DNA of 64,000 nt from Novimethylophilus kurashikiensis (GCF_003112435.1 NZ_BDOQ01000003.1:124001-188000), one strand, 5' to 3'; positions 48,036 to 57,589 are shown, counted from the first letter of the stretch. Made by a program: numbers and translations. Notes: a model not told the origin generated them from the letters alone.

Positions 48036-49256
48036 TCAATGAATCTGGTGCAAATGCAGCTGGCGCAACTTGGGTGCCAGGCGTGCGGTGGCGGCAACAA
48101 CAGTTAGCGTCATCATCCCGCCGAAAATTACGGAGGGGATCAAGCCCATCAGCCTAGCCGCGACACCGGACTCAAACGCCCCGAGTTCGTTGGACGAACC
48201 GATGAAAATACCGTTGATCGCCGAAACCCGGCCGCGCATGGCATCCGGCGTCATCAGCTGCAGGATGGTAGCGCGAAGCACGATGGAAACGCCGTCGAAC
48301 ATGCCCGACAAGGCCAGGAGCGCTGCCGCCACCCAGAAATGCGTGGTCAGCGCGAACAGGATGATGCACACGCCGAATCCGGCCACCGCCGTCAGCAAAA
48401 TCCGCCCGGCATGCTTGTTGATGGGATGCCGCGCAAGATAGACACCTGTGACCAGCGCCCCGACCGCCGGCGCCGCCCGCAGGATGCCCAGCCCTTCCGG
48501 ACCCGCATGAAAAATATCGTGCACGAATACAGGCAGCATGGACACCGCGCCGCCGAACAACACCGCGAACATATCCAGCGCCTGTGCGCCGAGGATCAAC
48601 TGGTTGCTGTAAACGAATTTCAGCCCTTCGCGGATGCTCGCAAATACCGGCGCACTCTCGGCAGGCGGGGGTTCCTCAACGCGCAGCATCATCAATGCAA
48701 TCGATGCACTGGCAGCCAGCACCGTCGCCACCAGGTAGGCCACGCCGATGCCGGCCCAACCCACCAACACGCCGCCCAGCGCCGGGCCGAGGACGATCCC
48801 CAACTGGAACACCGAACTCCCCATGCCGGCCCCTTTGGCGAACTGCTCGCGCGGCAGCACCAGCGCAAACAAGGCACTGAACGAAGGTCCGATGAAAGCT
48901 CGCGCCAGGCCGACAAGCGCGATGGAAAAATAAATCCAGTGGGTCGGATTGCCGGGAAGCAACCCGTAGGAAACCGCCACCAGCATGCCTGCATTTAATG
49001 TCAGGAGCACGCTCGCCATCACCCCGAACATGCGCCGCGAATAATGATCCACGGCATATCCGGCAAACAGGGCGCTGCTGAAATACGGGATGACTTCGGC
49101 CAGGCCGATCAACCCCAGCGACAGCGGATCGCGCGTCAGTTCGTAGATATGCCATCCCACCACGACGGCCATGATTTGATACGCCAGTACGGCTTGCAGG
49201 CGAAAAGACAAAAGCTTGAGGAAGCTGGGGTTGTGCAGCGGATGATGCGCGGTCAT
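48036..49256 (-). CDS. MFS exporter (EntS-like)
   Basis: A 406-residue inner-membrane protein with about 12 hydrophobic helices. The conserved segment GYAVDHYSRRMFGVMA is the MFS cytoplasmic-loop motif after helix 2, and the sequence resembles the enterobactin-exporter subfamily. No siderophore synthesis genes are in the window, so the substrate is unclear. It is on the same strand as qorA, 29 bp upstream. Confidence 0.87.
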   Translation of the reverse strand: MTAHHPLHNPSFLKLLSFRLQAVLAYQIMAVVVGWHIYELTRDPLSLGLIGLAEVIPYFSSALFAGYAVDHYSRRMFGVMASVLLTLNAGMLVAVSYGLLPGNPTHWIYFSIALVGLARAFIGPSFSALFALVLPREQFAKGAGMGSSVFQLGIVLGPALGGVLVGWAGIGVAYLVATVLAASASIALMMLRVEEPPPAESAPVFASIREGLKFVYSNQLILGAQALDMFAVLFGGAVSMLPVFVHDIFHAGPEGLGILRAAPAVGALVTGVYLARHPINKHAGRILLTAVAGFGVCIILFALTTHFWVAAALLALSGMFDGVSIVLRATILQLMTPDAMRGRVSAINGIFIGSSNELGAFESGVAARLMGLIPSVIFGGMMTLTVVAATARLAPKLRQLHLHQIH

Positions 49257-49447
49257 GGGAAGCGTAAGAAGACAGGACGTTGGGCGGCCTTCATCTTACC
49301 CGATTAGGCACGACCGAAACACCGGCTGCCGCATACGGAAACCGGAGCTCGACCCAATGTTACGCCCCGAACAGATGCATGCTGCCAAATCGCAGAAAGT
49401 AGCGCTGCCCGCTCGTTTTCTCAAGGTGGACAGGCATGGAGCCAACC

Positions 49448-49652
49448 ATGCAAAAAAACATGGCTGATTTTTCTTATCGGGCTTACGATAGCTTTAACCG
49501 TAGCCTTTGCGATGCCAGCTTTGGCTGGAAAACCAGTTCTTGCTGGAAAAACAGGAGCCTTATCATGGACCTGGATTTCAACTTCAACGAATGGGCATTC
49601 CTCGCGCAGACTAACCCGGAAGGGTTCGAGCGCTACCGGGAGCAGTATTTGA
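49448..49652 (+). pseudogene. Frameshifted signal-peptide reading frame with an A7 tract
   Basis: ATG at 49448 has GGAG six bases upstream. One extra A in the A7 tract (49452-49458) would make it read MQKKTWLIFLIGLTIALTVA and then FAMPALAG, a textbook signal peptide, continuing out of frame into the next gene to a stop at 49650. As it stands the frame shifts into the N-terminal extension of the DUF3135 gene. It may be a decayed secreted protein, a slippage-controlled gene or a base-call error. The whole 49257-49564 interval holds nothing else I can support. Confidence 0.4.
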
Positions 49653-49897
49653 TGCAGTTTCTCCGTACCACAGGCCGCCACCGCGCGCGGCTGGAAGCAC
49701 TCCAGGCCAGTATCGACGTGGAACGCGAGTTGGCCGAATCCCCCGAAGAAGCCCTGCTCTACATCAGCCAGCGCATGTGCACCTCGCTTTCGCGCCTGGG
49801 CGATGAAGTGCTCGAACTCAAGGCGCTGTTGCCGCAAGCCATGATGGCTACCGCCCAACTGGCCCAGTCGCAGCACTACCGCCGTCTCCGCAAATAA
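49565..49897 (+). CDS. DUF3135-family protein
   Basis: A 110-residue helical cytoplasmic protein, starting MDLDFNFNEWAFLAQTNPEGFE, the DUF3135 signature, and ending in a basic helix. The ATG at 49565 is preceded by AGGAG seven bases away and is preferred over in-frame ATGs at 49436 and 49448. Family function is unknown. It precedes the GH1-RmlD fusion gene by 77 bp in the same direction. Confidence 0.82.
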   Translation: MDLDFNFNEWAFLAQTNPEGFERYREQYLMQFLRTTGRHRARLEALQASIDVERELAESPEEALLYISQRMCTSLSRLGDEVLELKALLPQAMMATAQLAQSQHYRRLRK

Positions 49898-49974
49898 TCC
49901 CCACTCTTCCACTGGGTCCCCGGTGTCCGCCTTGCGGCCCTCGCGGCCCAAGGACGATTTTTCCAGAATCTCGT

Positions 49975-52134
49975 ATGTCCTCCTCTCCGCCTGCATCCAA
50001 CACACCTTTAGCCCTGTGGGGCGGTATCGAATGCACGGTGGTGCGCATCGGCGAACGCTATCGCAACCAGATCGCCGAAACCGGACACGACCAACGCCAG
50101 ACCGATCTCGACGCCATTGCCGGCCTCGGCATCCGCACCCTGCGCTATCCGGTCCTGTGGGAAACCATCGCGCCAGACCATCCCGACCGATGCGAATGGG
50201 GCTGGCACGATGCGCGGCTCACGCACTTGCAGCAACTCGGTATCACGCCGATCGCCGGGCTCATGCACCATGGCAGCGGCCCGCGATATACCGATCTCAC
50301 CGACGTGCGACTGCCAGAGATGCTGGCCAAACACGCCGAACGCGTAGCAGAACGTTACCCGTGGCTGCGATATTTCACGCCGGTGAATGAGCCGCTCACC
50401 ACGGCGCGCTTTAGCGGGCTGTACGGTCACTGGTATCCCCATGGAACCGATATCCCTATTTTCCTGCGCACACTGGTCACGCAGTGCCGGGCCATCGTGC
50501 TCTCCATGCAAGCCATTCGCCGCCTCATCCCGGACGCCCAACTGGTGCAGACCGAAGACCTGGGCAAGGTCTTTTCCACTCCGCCCATGCGTTACCAGGC
50601 CGAATACGAGAACGAACGGCGTTGGCTGAGCTTTGATTTACTCTGCGGCCGTATCGACCGCCATCATCCCTGGTACGGTACATTCATCGACGCCGGCATC
50701 GGCGAGGACGAGTTAGCCTTTTTCATGGAAAACCCTTGTCCGCCGGACATCCTGGGCGTCAACCACTACCTCACCAGCGAGCGATTTCTCGACCACCGCG
50801 TCAAGCGCTATCCCATCTATCATCGCGCCAATAATCAACGTCACCGCTACGCCGATGTCGAAGCCGTACGCATCGACCTGCCTCCCGGAACCACCGGCCC
50901 CAAGGCGCGGCTGCTGGAAGCCTGGCAGCGCTACCGCCGGCCCATGGCCGTGACCGAAGCTCATCACGGCGGCGCCCGTGATGAGCAACTACGCTGGCTG
51001 ATAGAAGTCTGGCAGGCCGCCCAGGCGGTGCGCGAAGAAGGCATCGATCTACGTGCGGTAACCGTCTGGTCGCTGCTGGGCTGCGTGGATTGGAACTCGC
51101 TGCTCATGGAACAGCACGGATTCTACGAAAGTGGCGCATTCGACGTACGCTGCAATCCGCCGCATCCCACGGCCATCGCCGCCGCAGCCAAGTCCCTGGC
51201 TACCACCGGCAGCTTCGAACATCCCGTCCTGGAAACGCCAGGTTGGTGGCATCGCGGCGACCGGCTATACCAGCCGGTGTCGCGCATCGTCGTACCTCGC
51301 CCCAACGCCCAGCACCTCGGCATTACCGGCGCCACCGGCACGCTGGGACATGCTTTTTCACGGATCGGCGCGGTGCGAGGACTGCACCGGCTGCTGTTCA
51401 CACGCGGCGACATGGATATCACCGACCGCAACTCCGTTGAAGCCGCCCTCGATCAATACCAGCCCTGGGCCGTGATCAACACCGCTGGCTACGTGCGTGT
51501 GGCTGAAGCCGAGCAGGATGCGGAACGCTGTTTCCGCGAAAACGCCGAGGGTGCGGAGATACTCGCCCAAGCCTGTGCACGCCGCGCCATTCCCTACGTA
51601 GTGTTTTCGTCCGATCTGGTGTTCGACGGACAACTGGGACGGCCCTATGTGGAAAGCGACCCGGTGAGTCCTGCAAGCGTTTACGGAGCCAGCAAAGCCG
51701 AGGCCGAACGGCGCGTACTGTCTGCCTATCCCCAGTCGCTGATCATCCGCACCAGTGCCTTCTTCGGCCCGTGGGACCATTACAACTTCCTGCACATCGC
51801 GCTGAGCCGTTTGGAAAAGGGCGAGGCGTTCGAAGCCACCGATAGCGTATTCATTTCGCCCACCTACGTCCCCGACCTTGCCAACGCCGTCCTGGACCTA
51901 CTGATCGACAATGCCAGCGGCATCTGGCATCTCGCCAACCAAGGCAGCATCTCGTGGTACGAACTTGCCGCATGGGCAGCCCGCGAAGCCGGTATATCCA
52001 CTGATCAACTGGTCAAGCGCAATGGAGATGCCCGCATGACCACGCTATCCAGCGAACGCGGCCTCTTGCTGCCGCCCTTGGAAAAAGCGCTCAAGCGCTT
52101 CGTCAATGAACGCACAAATCCTCATCGCGGTTAG
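49975..52134 (+). CDS. Fusion of GH1-like glycosidase and RmlD-like sugar reductase
   Basis: A 719-residue two-domain protein. Residues about 10-430 resemble family 1 glycosidases, with the acid/base Glu in TPVNEPLT (E139). The nucleophile position reads VTEAHHGG (E328), where most GH1 enzymes have TENG. Residues about 440-710 are an RmlD-type SDR, with GATGTLGHAF, NTAGYVRVAEAEQD and the catalytic VYGASKAEAE. Free-standing forms act on sugars and dTDP-ketosugars respectively; joining them is unusual. No signal peptide is present. It converges on galM with 35 bp between stops. Confidence 0.85.
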   Translation: MSSSPPASNTPLALWGGIECTVVRIGERYRNQIAETGHDQRQTDLDAIAGLGIRTLRYPVLWETIAPDHPDRCEWGWHDARLTHLQQLGITPIAGLMHHGSGPRYTDLTDVRLPEMLAKHAERVAERYPWLRYFTPVNEPLTTARFSGLYGHWYPHGTDIPIFLRTLVTQCRAIVLSMQAIRRLIPDAQLVQTEDLGKVFSTPPMRYQAEYENERRWLSFDLLCGRIDRHHPWYGTFIDAGIGEDELAFFMENPCPPDILGVNHYLTSERFLDHRVKRYPIYHRANNQRHRYADVEAVRIDLPPGTTGPKARLLEAWQRYRRPMAVTEAHHGGARDEQLRWLIEVWQAAQAVREEGIDLRAVTVWSLLGCVDWNSLLMEQHGFYESGAFDVRCNPPHPTAIAAAAKSLATTGSFEHPVLETPGWWHRGDRLYQPVSRIVVPRPNAQHLGITGATGTLGHAFSRIGAVRGLHRLLFTRGDMDITDRNSVEAALDQYQPWAVINTAGYVRVAEAEQDAERCFRENAEGAEILAQACARRAIPYVVFSSDLVFDGQLGRPYVESDPVSPASVYGASKAEAERRVLSAYPQSLIIRTSAFFGPWDHYNFLHIALSRLEKGEAFEATDSVFISPTYVPDLANAVLDLLIDNASGIWHLANQGSISWYELAAWAAREAGISTDQLVKRNGDARMTTLSSERGLLLPPLEKALKRFVNERTNPHRG

Positions 52135-52169
52135 AGCACCTGTGGATCTACGGAAAAGTTACCTGTAAC

Positions 52170-53219
52170 TCAAGCCACGTCGAACGCGTAGATGGTGCTG
52201 TGCTGGTAGAAATCGTGTGGCCCGAGCACGGTGGTAGGGAAATCGGGCTGGTTGGGCGAGTCGGGGAAATGCTGCGGCTCCAGGCACAGTCCGGCGTATT
52301 TGCCGTATACGCGTCCACCCTTGCCGACGACGCTGCCATCGAAGAAATTCCCGCTGTAGAACTGCACGCCCGGTTGCGTGGTGTAAACATGCAGCCTGCG
52401 CCCGCTACCTGGATCGTAAAGCTCCGCGGCCAGGATGCCGGTATTGCTGTCCAGCGCCCAGCAATGATCGTAGCCACCCGAGGCTCGCAGTAGCTGCGCA
52501 TCCTGTTCATGAATGCGGCTGCCGATGGTTGTGGGCATGCGAAAATCCATTGGCGTATCAGCCACCGGCGCCAGCTCTCCCGTGGGAATCAACAATCCGT
52601 CTACCGGCAGGTAACGCTCGGCCGTCAACGTCAACACGTGGTCGAGGATAGTCTCGCCGCCACCTAGGTTGAAATAGGCGTGATGCGTGAGGTTGATGAC
52701 GGTGGGACGATCGGTCTGGGCATGGTAATCCACGCGCAGCTCATTGCGGCTGGTGAGGGTATAGATAACCTCCACATGCAGGTCGCCGGGGTAGCCCTCC
52801 TCGCCGTCGCGACTCAAGTAGTGCAGCACCAATTGGTCGGCGTTGCGCGTTTTCTGCGGCAGCGCACGCCACAGCTGGCGATGAAAGCCCAGCTCGCCGC
52901 CATGCAGTTGGTTGGGACCTTCGTTCTGAGTGAGCTGATAGATACGACCGTCGAGACTGAAACTGCCGCCCGCGATGCGATTGGCGTAGCGGCCGATGAT
53001 GCCGCCGAGGTAAGGATGCTCACCGAGGTAGGGGGCGAGCGCATCGAACCCCAGCACCACGTCGGCAAGATGTCCGTCGCGGTCAGGCACACGCAGCGAA
53101 AGCAACGTTCCGCCGTAGGTCATGATGCGGGCTTCCATGCCCGACTCGTTGGTCAGGGTATAGCAATCGACCGGCTGGCCGTCGTCCAGTGTTCCGAAGG
53201 CTTCTCGCTGTATCGTCAT
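52170..53219 (-). CDS. galM: Aldose 1-epimerase (galactose mutarotase)
   Basis: A 349-residue mutarotase that converts beta- to alpha-galactose for galactokinase. Family features visible are ANRIAGGSFSLDGRIYQL, VINLTHHAYFNLGG with the catalytic His, GGYDHCWAL, and a late Glu in the GLCLEPQHFPDSPN motif. The ATG at 53219 overlaps the galK stop by 4 bp, the last gene of a four-gene operon (GH2-galT-galK-galM). Confidence 0.95.
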   Translation of the reverse strand: MTIQREAFGTLDDGQPVDCYTLTNESGMEARIMTYGGTLLSLRVPDRDGHLADVVLGFDALAPYLGEHPYLGGIIGRYANRIAGGSFSLDGRIYQLTQNEGPNQLHGGELGFHRQLWRALPQKTRNADQLVLHYLSRDGEEGYPGDLHVEVIYTLTSRNELRVDYHAQTDRPTVINLTHHAYFNLGGGETILDHVLTLTAERYLPVDGLLIPTGELAPVADTPMDFRMPTTIGSRIHEQDAQLLRASGGYDHCWALDSNTGILAAELYDPGSGRRLHVYTTQPGVQFYSGNFFDGSVVGKGGRVYGKYAGLCLEPQHFPDSPNQPDFPTTVLGPHDFYQHSTIYAFDVA

Positions 53220-54295
53220 CGCTCTTCCGGCACCAGCATCCGTCCGCGCCGGTCCTCCCCGTTATAGACTTGGACTACCTTGAGCCCGATGTTGGCCGCA
53301 TCGCCCGCATGACACAGCGCTACGCACGCTCCGCCGAAACCGGCGCCCGTGAGCCGAGCGCCGTAAACGCCTGGCTCGGCTTGCAGCAGCGCCACCAGAC
53401 GATCCAATTGCGTAATAGAGACTTCGTAATCGTCGCGCAGGCTGGCGTGGGATTCGTTCATGAGCCGGCCGAATTCTTCCGCGGAAATGCCTTGCCGCGC
53501 CCGCAGCACCCGGTTGTTTTCGCTCACCACATGACGGGCACGTTGGCGTAGCGTCTCGGGCAAGGTTTCCACCAATTCAGCATCGTCGATGTCGCGCAAG
53601 GAACGCACCCCCAGCAAGGCCGCTGCCTTTTCGCACTCGCTGCGACGCTCGTTGTATTTGCTGCCGGCGAGCGAGCGCGCCACCCCGGAGTCGATCACCA
53701 GCACCTCGGCGTGCGGCGGCAGCGGAAGCACTTCGCGTTCCAGGGTCCGCGTATCCAGGAACAGCATGTGGGCCGTATCGGCGAGGCTAGACGCCATCTG
53801 GTCCATGATGCCGCAGTTGACGCCGGCATAATCGATCTCCGCACGCTGGGCGATGCGGGCGATGTGCACATCGTCGAGCGGCAGGTTAAGCAAGGCACGC
53901 AATCCCCGCAGTACGGCAACCTCGAGCGCAGCGCTGGACGAGACGCCCACTTCCATCGGCACCCCCGACTCGATATAGATATCCAGCGGTGGGATATCGA
54001 ACCCCAGCGTTCCGATCTCCCGCAAACATCCGTAGATGTATTTGGCGAAATGCTCCTCTGGCGCATCGAGCAAGCTGAACTCCACCGCCTCGTCGAGGGC
54101 TTCGGCATAAACCTGGAACACGCGCCCGCCGTTGGGTCGCATCATGACTCGCATTTTTTGCGGAATCGCTGTGGGCAGCACGTAGCCATCGTTGTAGTCC
54201 GTGTGTTCGCCCAGTAGATTCACCCGTCCGGGCGCTTCCGCCATGATGGTGGGATACGCGCCGAACACATCATGGAATTTCTCGCGCTCATGCAT
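53216..54295 (-). CDS. galK: Galactokinase
   Basis: A 359-residue GHMP kinase that phosphorylates alpha-galactose. It has the galactokinase signature PGRVNLLGEHTDYNDGYVLP, the ATP-binding PMEVGVSSSAALEVA, CGIMDQMAS and the C-terminal GARLTGAGFGGACVAL. Length is slightly short for the family (about 380). The start overlaps galT by 8 bp. Product galactose-1-phosphate goes to GalT. Confidence 0.96.
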   Translation of the reverse strand: MHEREKFHDVFGAYPTIMAEAPGRVNLLGEHTDYNDGYVLPTAIPQKMRVMMRPNGGRVFQVYAEALDEAVEFSLLDAPEEHFAKYIYGCLREIGTLGFDIPPLDIYIESGVPMEVGVSSSAALEVAVLRGLRALLNLPLDDVHIARIAQRAEIDYAGVNCGIMDQMASSLADTAHMLFLDTRTLEREVLPLPPHAEVLVIDSGVARSLAGSKYNERRSECEKAAALLGVRSLRDIDDAELVETLPETLRQRARHVVSENNRVLRARQGISAEEFGRLMNESHASLRDDYEVSITQLDRLVALLQAEPGVYGARLTGAGFGGACVALCHAGDAANIGLKVVQVYNGEDRRGRMLVPEER

Positions 54296-55397
54296 GGGCC
54301 GGCTCCTCCAGCTGCACCGTCACATTCTGCAATTCCAGCGCCTTGTCCTCGGGCAGCACGTCCATGGCGAACAAGCCGGCAGCCAGCTCGGTCCCGGCCA
54401 GGTATTTCAGCTTGTCTGGTGTGCGGTACGGCGGGTAGAACTCCGCGTGCAAATGCGCCTCGGGGTGCCATTGCTCGTCGGTGGGCGCCTGGTACCAGGC
54501 CATGAGGTAGGGAAACGGCCGATTCCACAAGGCTTCGTATTTCATCAGCACGGTCTTGAGCGCGCGCGCCAAATCGGCCCGTTGTTCCTCATCCAGCTCG
54601 ACGAAGCTGGGCACCGCCTTGATCGGCGCCACCCAGACCTCATAGGGATAACGTGCGCATACCGGGACAAAAGCCACCGCATGCTCGCCGCGATAGATCA
54701 AGCGCTTGTCGCAGGCCAGTTCCTGCTCGATCAGCATTTCCAGCGGACCGCGCCCATGTTGCGAGTAATGCTCCGCAGCGATCTGCATCATGCGGCCCGG
54801 CACCGGCGGGACCACGGGATAGGCGTAGATTTGCCCGTGCGGATGGTGCAGGGTAACGCCCACCTCGGCACCGCGGTTCTCGAAAGGCAGCACGTACTGG
54901 ATATCCGGATGTCGGCCGAGTTGCAGGGTACGCTCGGCCCAAACCTGCAGCAGCAGCTCGATATGCGCCAGCGGCAGCTTGCCCAGCGCGGATTGCGGGT
55001 CTTGCGTAAACACCACCACCTCGCACTTTCCCGTAGACGGCATGGTGGGCACGATGGTTTCGGGCGGATGGTGGGCTTCCAGGCTCAACGATGGAAAGCG
55101 ATTGTCGAACACCGCCACATCCCAATCGCCGGGAGGCAGTTCGGTTGGATTGTCAGGGGTACGAGTCACCGCCAGCGGGTTGTATTCGGGCGGCGGCAAG
55201 AAGGTACGTCCCTGACGGTAAGCCGCGTAGGTAATCCACTCGCCGCGCAGCGGGTGCCAGCGCATATGCGGATTGGCATGCAGCGGATCGGGAAACGGAC
55301 TGGGCGCGTTTTCTACATGCTCGATCGGATGCCTGCTGTAGAGCCGCAACTGGCGGCCGTCGGGCTTGGTCAGGCTGCGGATATGCATCTCCATCAC
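54288..55397 (-). CDS. galT: Galactose-1-phosphate uridylyltransferase
   Basis: A 369-residue Leloir enzyme exchanging UMP between UDP-glucose and galactose-1-phosphate. The catalytic histidine motif reads TLHHPHGQIYAYP (HxHxQ-type), and VAFVPVCARYPYEVW, HLHAEFYPPYR follow. It overlaps the GH2 gene by 4 bp and galK by 8 bp. UDP-galactose can then be recycled by galE at 7.2-8.2 kb. Confidence 0.96.
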   Translation of the reverse strand: MMEMHIRSLTKPDGRQLRLYSRHPIEHVENAPSPFPDPLHANPHMRWHPLRGEWITYAAYRQGRTFLPPPEYNPLAVTRTPDNPTELPPGDWDVAVFDNRFPSLSLEAHHPPETIVPTMPSTGKCEVVVFTQDPQSALGKLPLAHIELLLQVWAERTLQLGRHPDIQYVLPFENRGAEVGVTLHHPHGQIYAYPVVPPVPGRMMQIAAEHYSQHGRGPLEMLIEQELACDKRLIYRGEHAVAFVPVCARYPYEVWVAPIKAVPSFVELDEEQRADLARALKTVLMKYEALWNRPFPYLMAWYQAPTDEQWHPEAHLHAEFYPPYRTPDKLKYLAGTELAAGLFAMDVLPEDKALELQNVTVQLEEPAHA

Positions 55398-57205
55398 ACG
55401 CCTCCCGGAATGTTGGAACGAATCACCCGCGTCATGGTGGCGATATCTTTCAAAGGTAGTTTGGGCGTACGGTCGGCCCCTAGGAGTCCATTTGCTTCCT
55501 GGAAGGTATCGGCGAACTGGGTGTAGCAGAAGCCGCTGAACAACGACGAATCGCTCACCGCCTCGATGAGTTTCTCGTACATCTTGGCGAACTCGCTGTC
55601 GTTCTTGGCGGCGGAATATCCCCAGGTTTGCTTGGTGCCCGGCGTGGGATATTTGACATAGGCGATGCCGCCGAACTCGGTCAGCATGATGGGCTGGCCG
55701 CGATGCGGATAGCCGTCCAGCGTGAGGATGCGGCCGCCCGGACGACGGCGATCGAACAATTGATCGGTGTTGGATTCGCTACCGTAGCGCTGGCGCAGCA
55801 CGTTGGGATTGGCCTCGTAATCGTGGATGCCGATGATGTCGGTCGCGCTGCTTTCCCAGCCATCGTTGCCGATCACGGGCCGCGTTTCGTCGAGCGTCTT
55901 GGTCAGGTAGTACAAGGCCTCGACCGCGTGGCGATGAGCGCGGATGGAAGTCAGTTCCGGCACCCCCCACGATTCGTTGAAGGGCACCCACACGATGACG
56001 CAGGGATGGCTGTAGTCGCGCTCGATGGCCTCGGTCCATTCCTTCACCAAGCGCTTGATGGAGGTTCCGGCAAAGCGATAGGCCGAGGGCATTTCTTCCC
56101 AAACCAGCAAGCCCAGCCGGTCAGCCCAGTAGAGATAGCGCGGATCTTCGATCTTCTGGTGCTTGCGCACACCGTTGAAGCCCATGGTCTTGGCCAGCTC
56201 CACATCGCGGCGCAGCGCATCGTCGTCCGGGGCAGCAAGCAGGGTATCCGGCCAATAGCCCTGGTCCAGTACCAGCCGCAGCATGTAAGGCCGGCCGTTG
56301 AGCATGAAACGGTCGCGCAAGATGGCGACCGAGCGCAACGCGGTGTAGGAGTACACCTCGTCCAGCACTTTGTCGCCCTGCTTCAGCCGGATCTGCACAT
56401 CCAGCAAGGTGGGCCGTTCGGGCGTCCACAGCAGCTCGTTGCGGTAATCGTCGATGCCGGGGTCGGAAAGGATGATGCGGCGGTCGGTCTCGCCGTCGAT
56501 GACCAGGTAGCAATCCTTGGCGAGCAGCGTGCCTTCGTGCGTGACCTCGATCTCCACCGAGAGCTCGGTGCTCAGGTCGCCGCCGACTCGTGCCTCGAAA
56601 CCGAGTGAATATTCTTCCATGTGCGGGGTCCAGCGCAGCTTGTGGATGTAAGTCTTTGCTACCCGCTCAAGCCAGACTGTTTGCCAGATCCCGGTTGTCC
56701 TTGGATACCAGATGGAATGCGGTTCCAGCTTCCAGTCCTGCTTGCCGCGCGGTTTGGTGAGATCGTGCGGATCGTCCTTGACCATCACCGTGACGACCTG
56801 CTTGCCGCCCGGGTTCAAGGCAAAGGTAATGTCGGCATAAAACGGCGTATGTCCTCCTTCATGCGTCGCAACCAGCTGCCCGTTGACCCACACCTGAGTG
56901 GTGTAATCCACCGCACCGAAATGAAGGATGATGCGACCATCCTGAGGGTCGATCTCGAATTCGCGCTCGTACCAACACCCGGCATGGAAGCCGCGGTCGC
57001 CGATGCCGCTGGCTTGCGATTCGGGCGGAAAAGGGACCTGAATGCGCAGCGGCCAGGCCTCGATTTCGCAGGGCCGATGAAATCGGCAATCGTCGTCGAA
57101 CACGAACTTCCATTCGCCGTTGAGCGAAACCCAGTGCTGCCGAACCATCTGAGGACGGGGGTAAGCGCGATTCAATACGATCTCCTTTCCGGACGGAAAA
57201 GACAT
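55394..57205 (-). CDS. Family 2 glycoside hydrolase (beta-galactosidase/glucuronidase type)
   Basis: A 603-residue cytoplasmic exo-glycosidase. It has the GH2 sugar-binding and immunoglobulin-like domains, then a TIM barrel with the acid/base Glu in FNESWG (E411) and the nucleophile in LTEFGG (E510). There is no signal peptide. First gene of the galactose operon, so it probably releases galactose from an internal galactoside; a beta-glucuronidase activity cannot be excluded. Much shorter than LacZ (1024 residues). Confidence 0.9.
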   Translation of the reverse strand: MSFPSGKEIVLNRAYPRPQMVRQHWVSLNGEWKFVFDDDCRFHRPCEIEAWPLRIQVPFPPESQASGIGDRGFHAGCWYEREFEIDPQDGRIILHFGAVDYTTQVWVNGQLVATHEGGHTPFYADITFALNPGGKQVVTVMVKDDPHDLTKPRGKQDWKLEPHSIWYPRTTGIWQTVWLERVAKTYIHKLRWTPHMEEYSLGFEARVGGDLSTELSVEIEVTHEGTLLAKDCYLVIDGETDRRIILSDPGIDDYRNELLWTPERPTLLDVQIRLKQGDKVLDEVYSYTALRSVAILRDRFMLNGRPYMLRLVLDQGYWPDTLLAAPDDDALRRDVELAKTMGFNGVRKHQKIEDPRYLYWADRLGLLVWEEMPSAYRFAGTSIKRLVKEWTEAIERDYSHPCVIVWVPFNESWGVPELTSIRAHRHAVEALYYLTKTLDETRPVIGNDGWESSATDIIGIHDYEANPNVLRQRYGSESNTDQLFDRRRPGGRILTLDGYPHRGQPIMLTEFGGIAYVKYPTPGTKQTWGYSAAKNDSEFAKMYEKLIEAVSDSSLFSGFCYTQFADTFQEANGLLGADRTPKLPLKDIATMTRVIRSNIPGGV

Positions 57206-57253
57206 GGCTACGCATGCAGCCGAGGACGGTAAGCCCTCGGGCCGAAACGAGGA

Positions 57254-57589
57254 CTATTCGGAGGGGAGCACCAGGAAGCCGAGCGTGCGGAGCGACGCGT
57301 CGGGCTGAAGAGTGGCGGGGTCGATCTCGATAGAGAGGGGGTCCGTTTCAACCGGCAGGATTTCAACTCGACTGACCTGAGCCAGCTGCGGGCCTTCATG
57401 ACACCAGGCAACGAGTGCCTCGACGGCATCGGGATGGCCTTCAACATAGGCTTCCACCGTGCCGTTCGCACGATTCCTCACCCAGCCGGAAATGCCATAG
57501 GTTTCTGCCTCGCGCCGCATGGACTCTCGATACCACACGCCTTGCACACGGCCGTGGATGCTGAGATGGCGAGCGATGGTTTCGGACAT
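57254..57589 (-). CDS. Acylphosphatase-family protein with C-terminal extension
   Basis: A 111-residue protein. The first 90 residues are an acylphosphatase: HGRVQGVWYRESMRREA with the catalytic Arg, and GWVRNRANGTVEAYVEG with the Asn. About 20 further residues (DPATLQPDASLRTLGFL) exceed the usual 90-100. The ATG at 57589 is chosen to begin MSETIARHLSIHGRVQG; the longer frame to 57613 adds eight residues. It hydrolyses acyl phosphates; the biological target is unknown. Confidence 0.88.
   Translation of the reverse strand: MSETIARHLSIHGRVQGVWYRESMRREAETYGISGWVRNRANGTVEAYVEGHPDAVEALVAWCHEGPQLAQVSRVEILPVETDPLSIEIDPATLQPDASLRTLGFLVLPSE

Noticed and set aside
54201-55526. A 441-residue plus-strand open reading frame
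   Set aside because: It is antisense to galT and the 5' part of galK; galT shows clear catalytic motifs, and the plus-strand translation has none.
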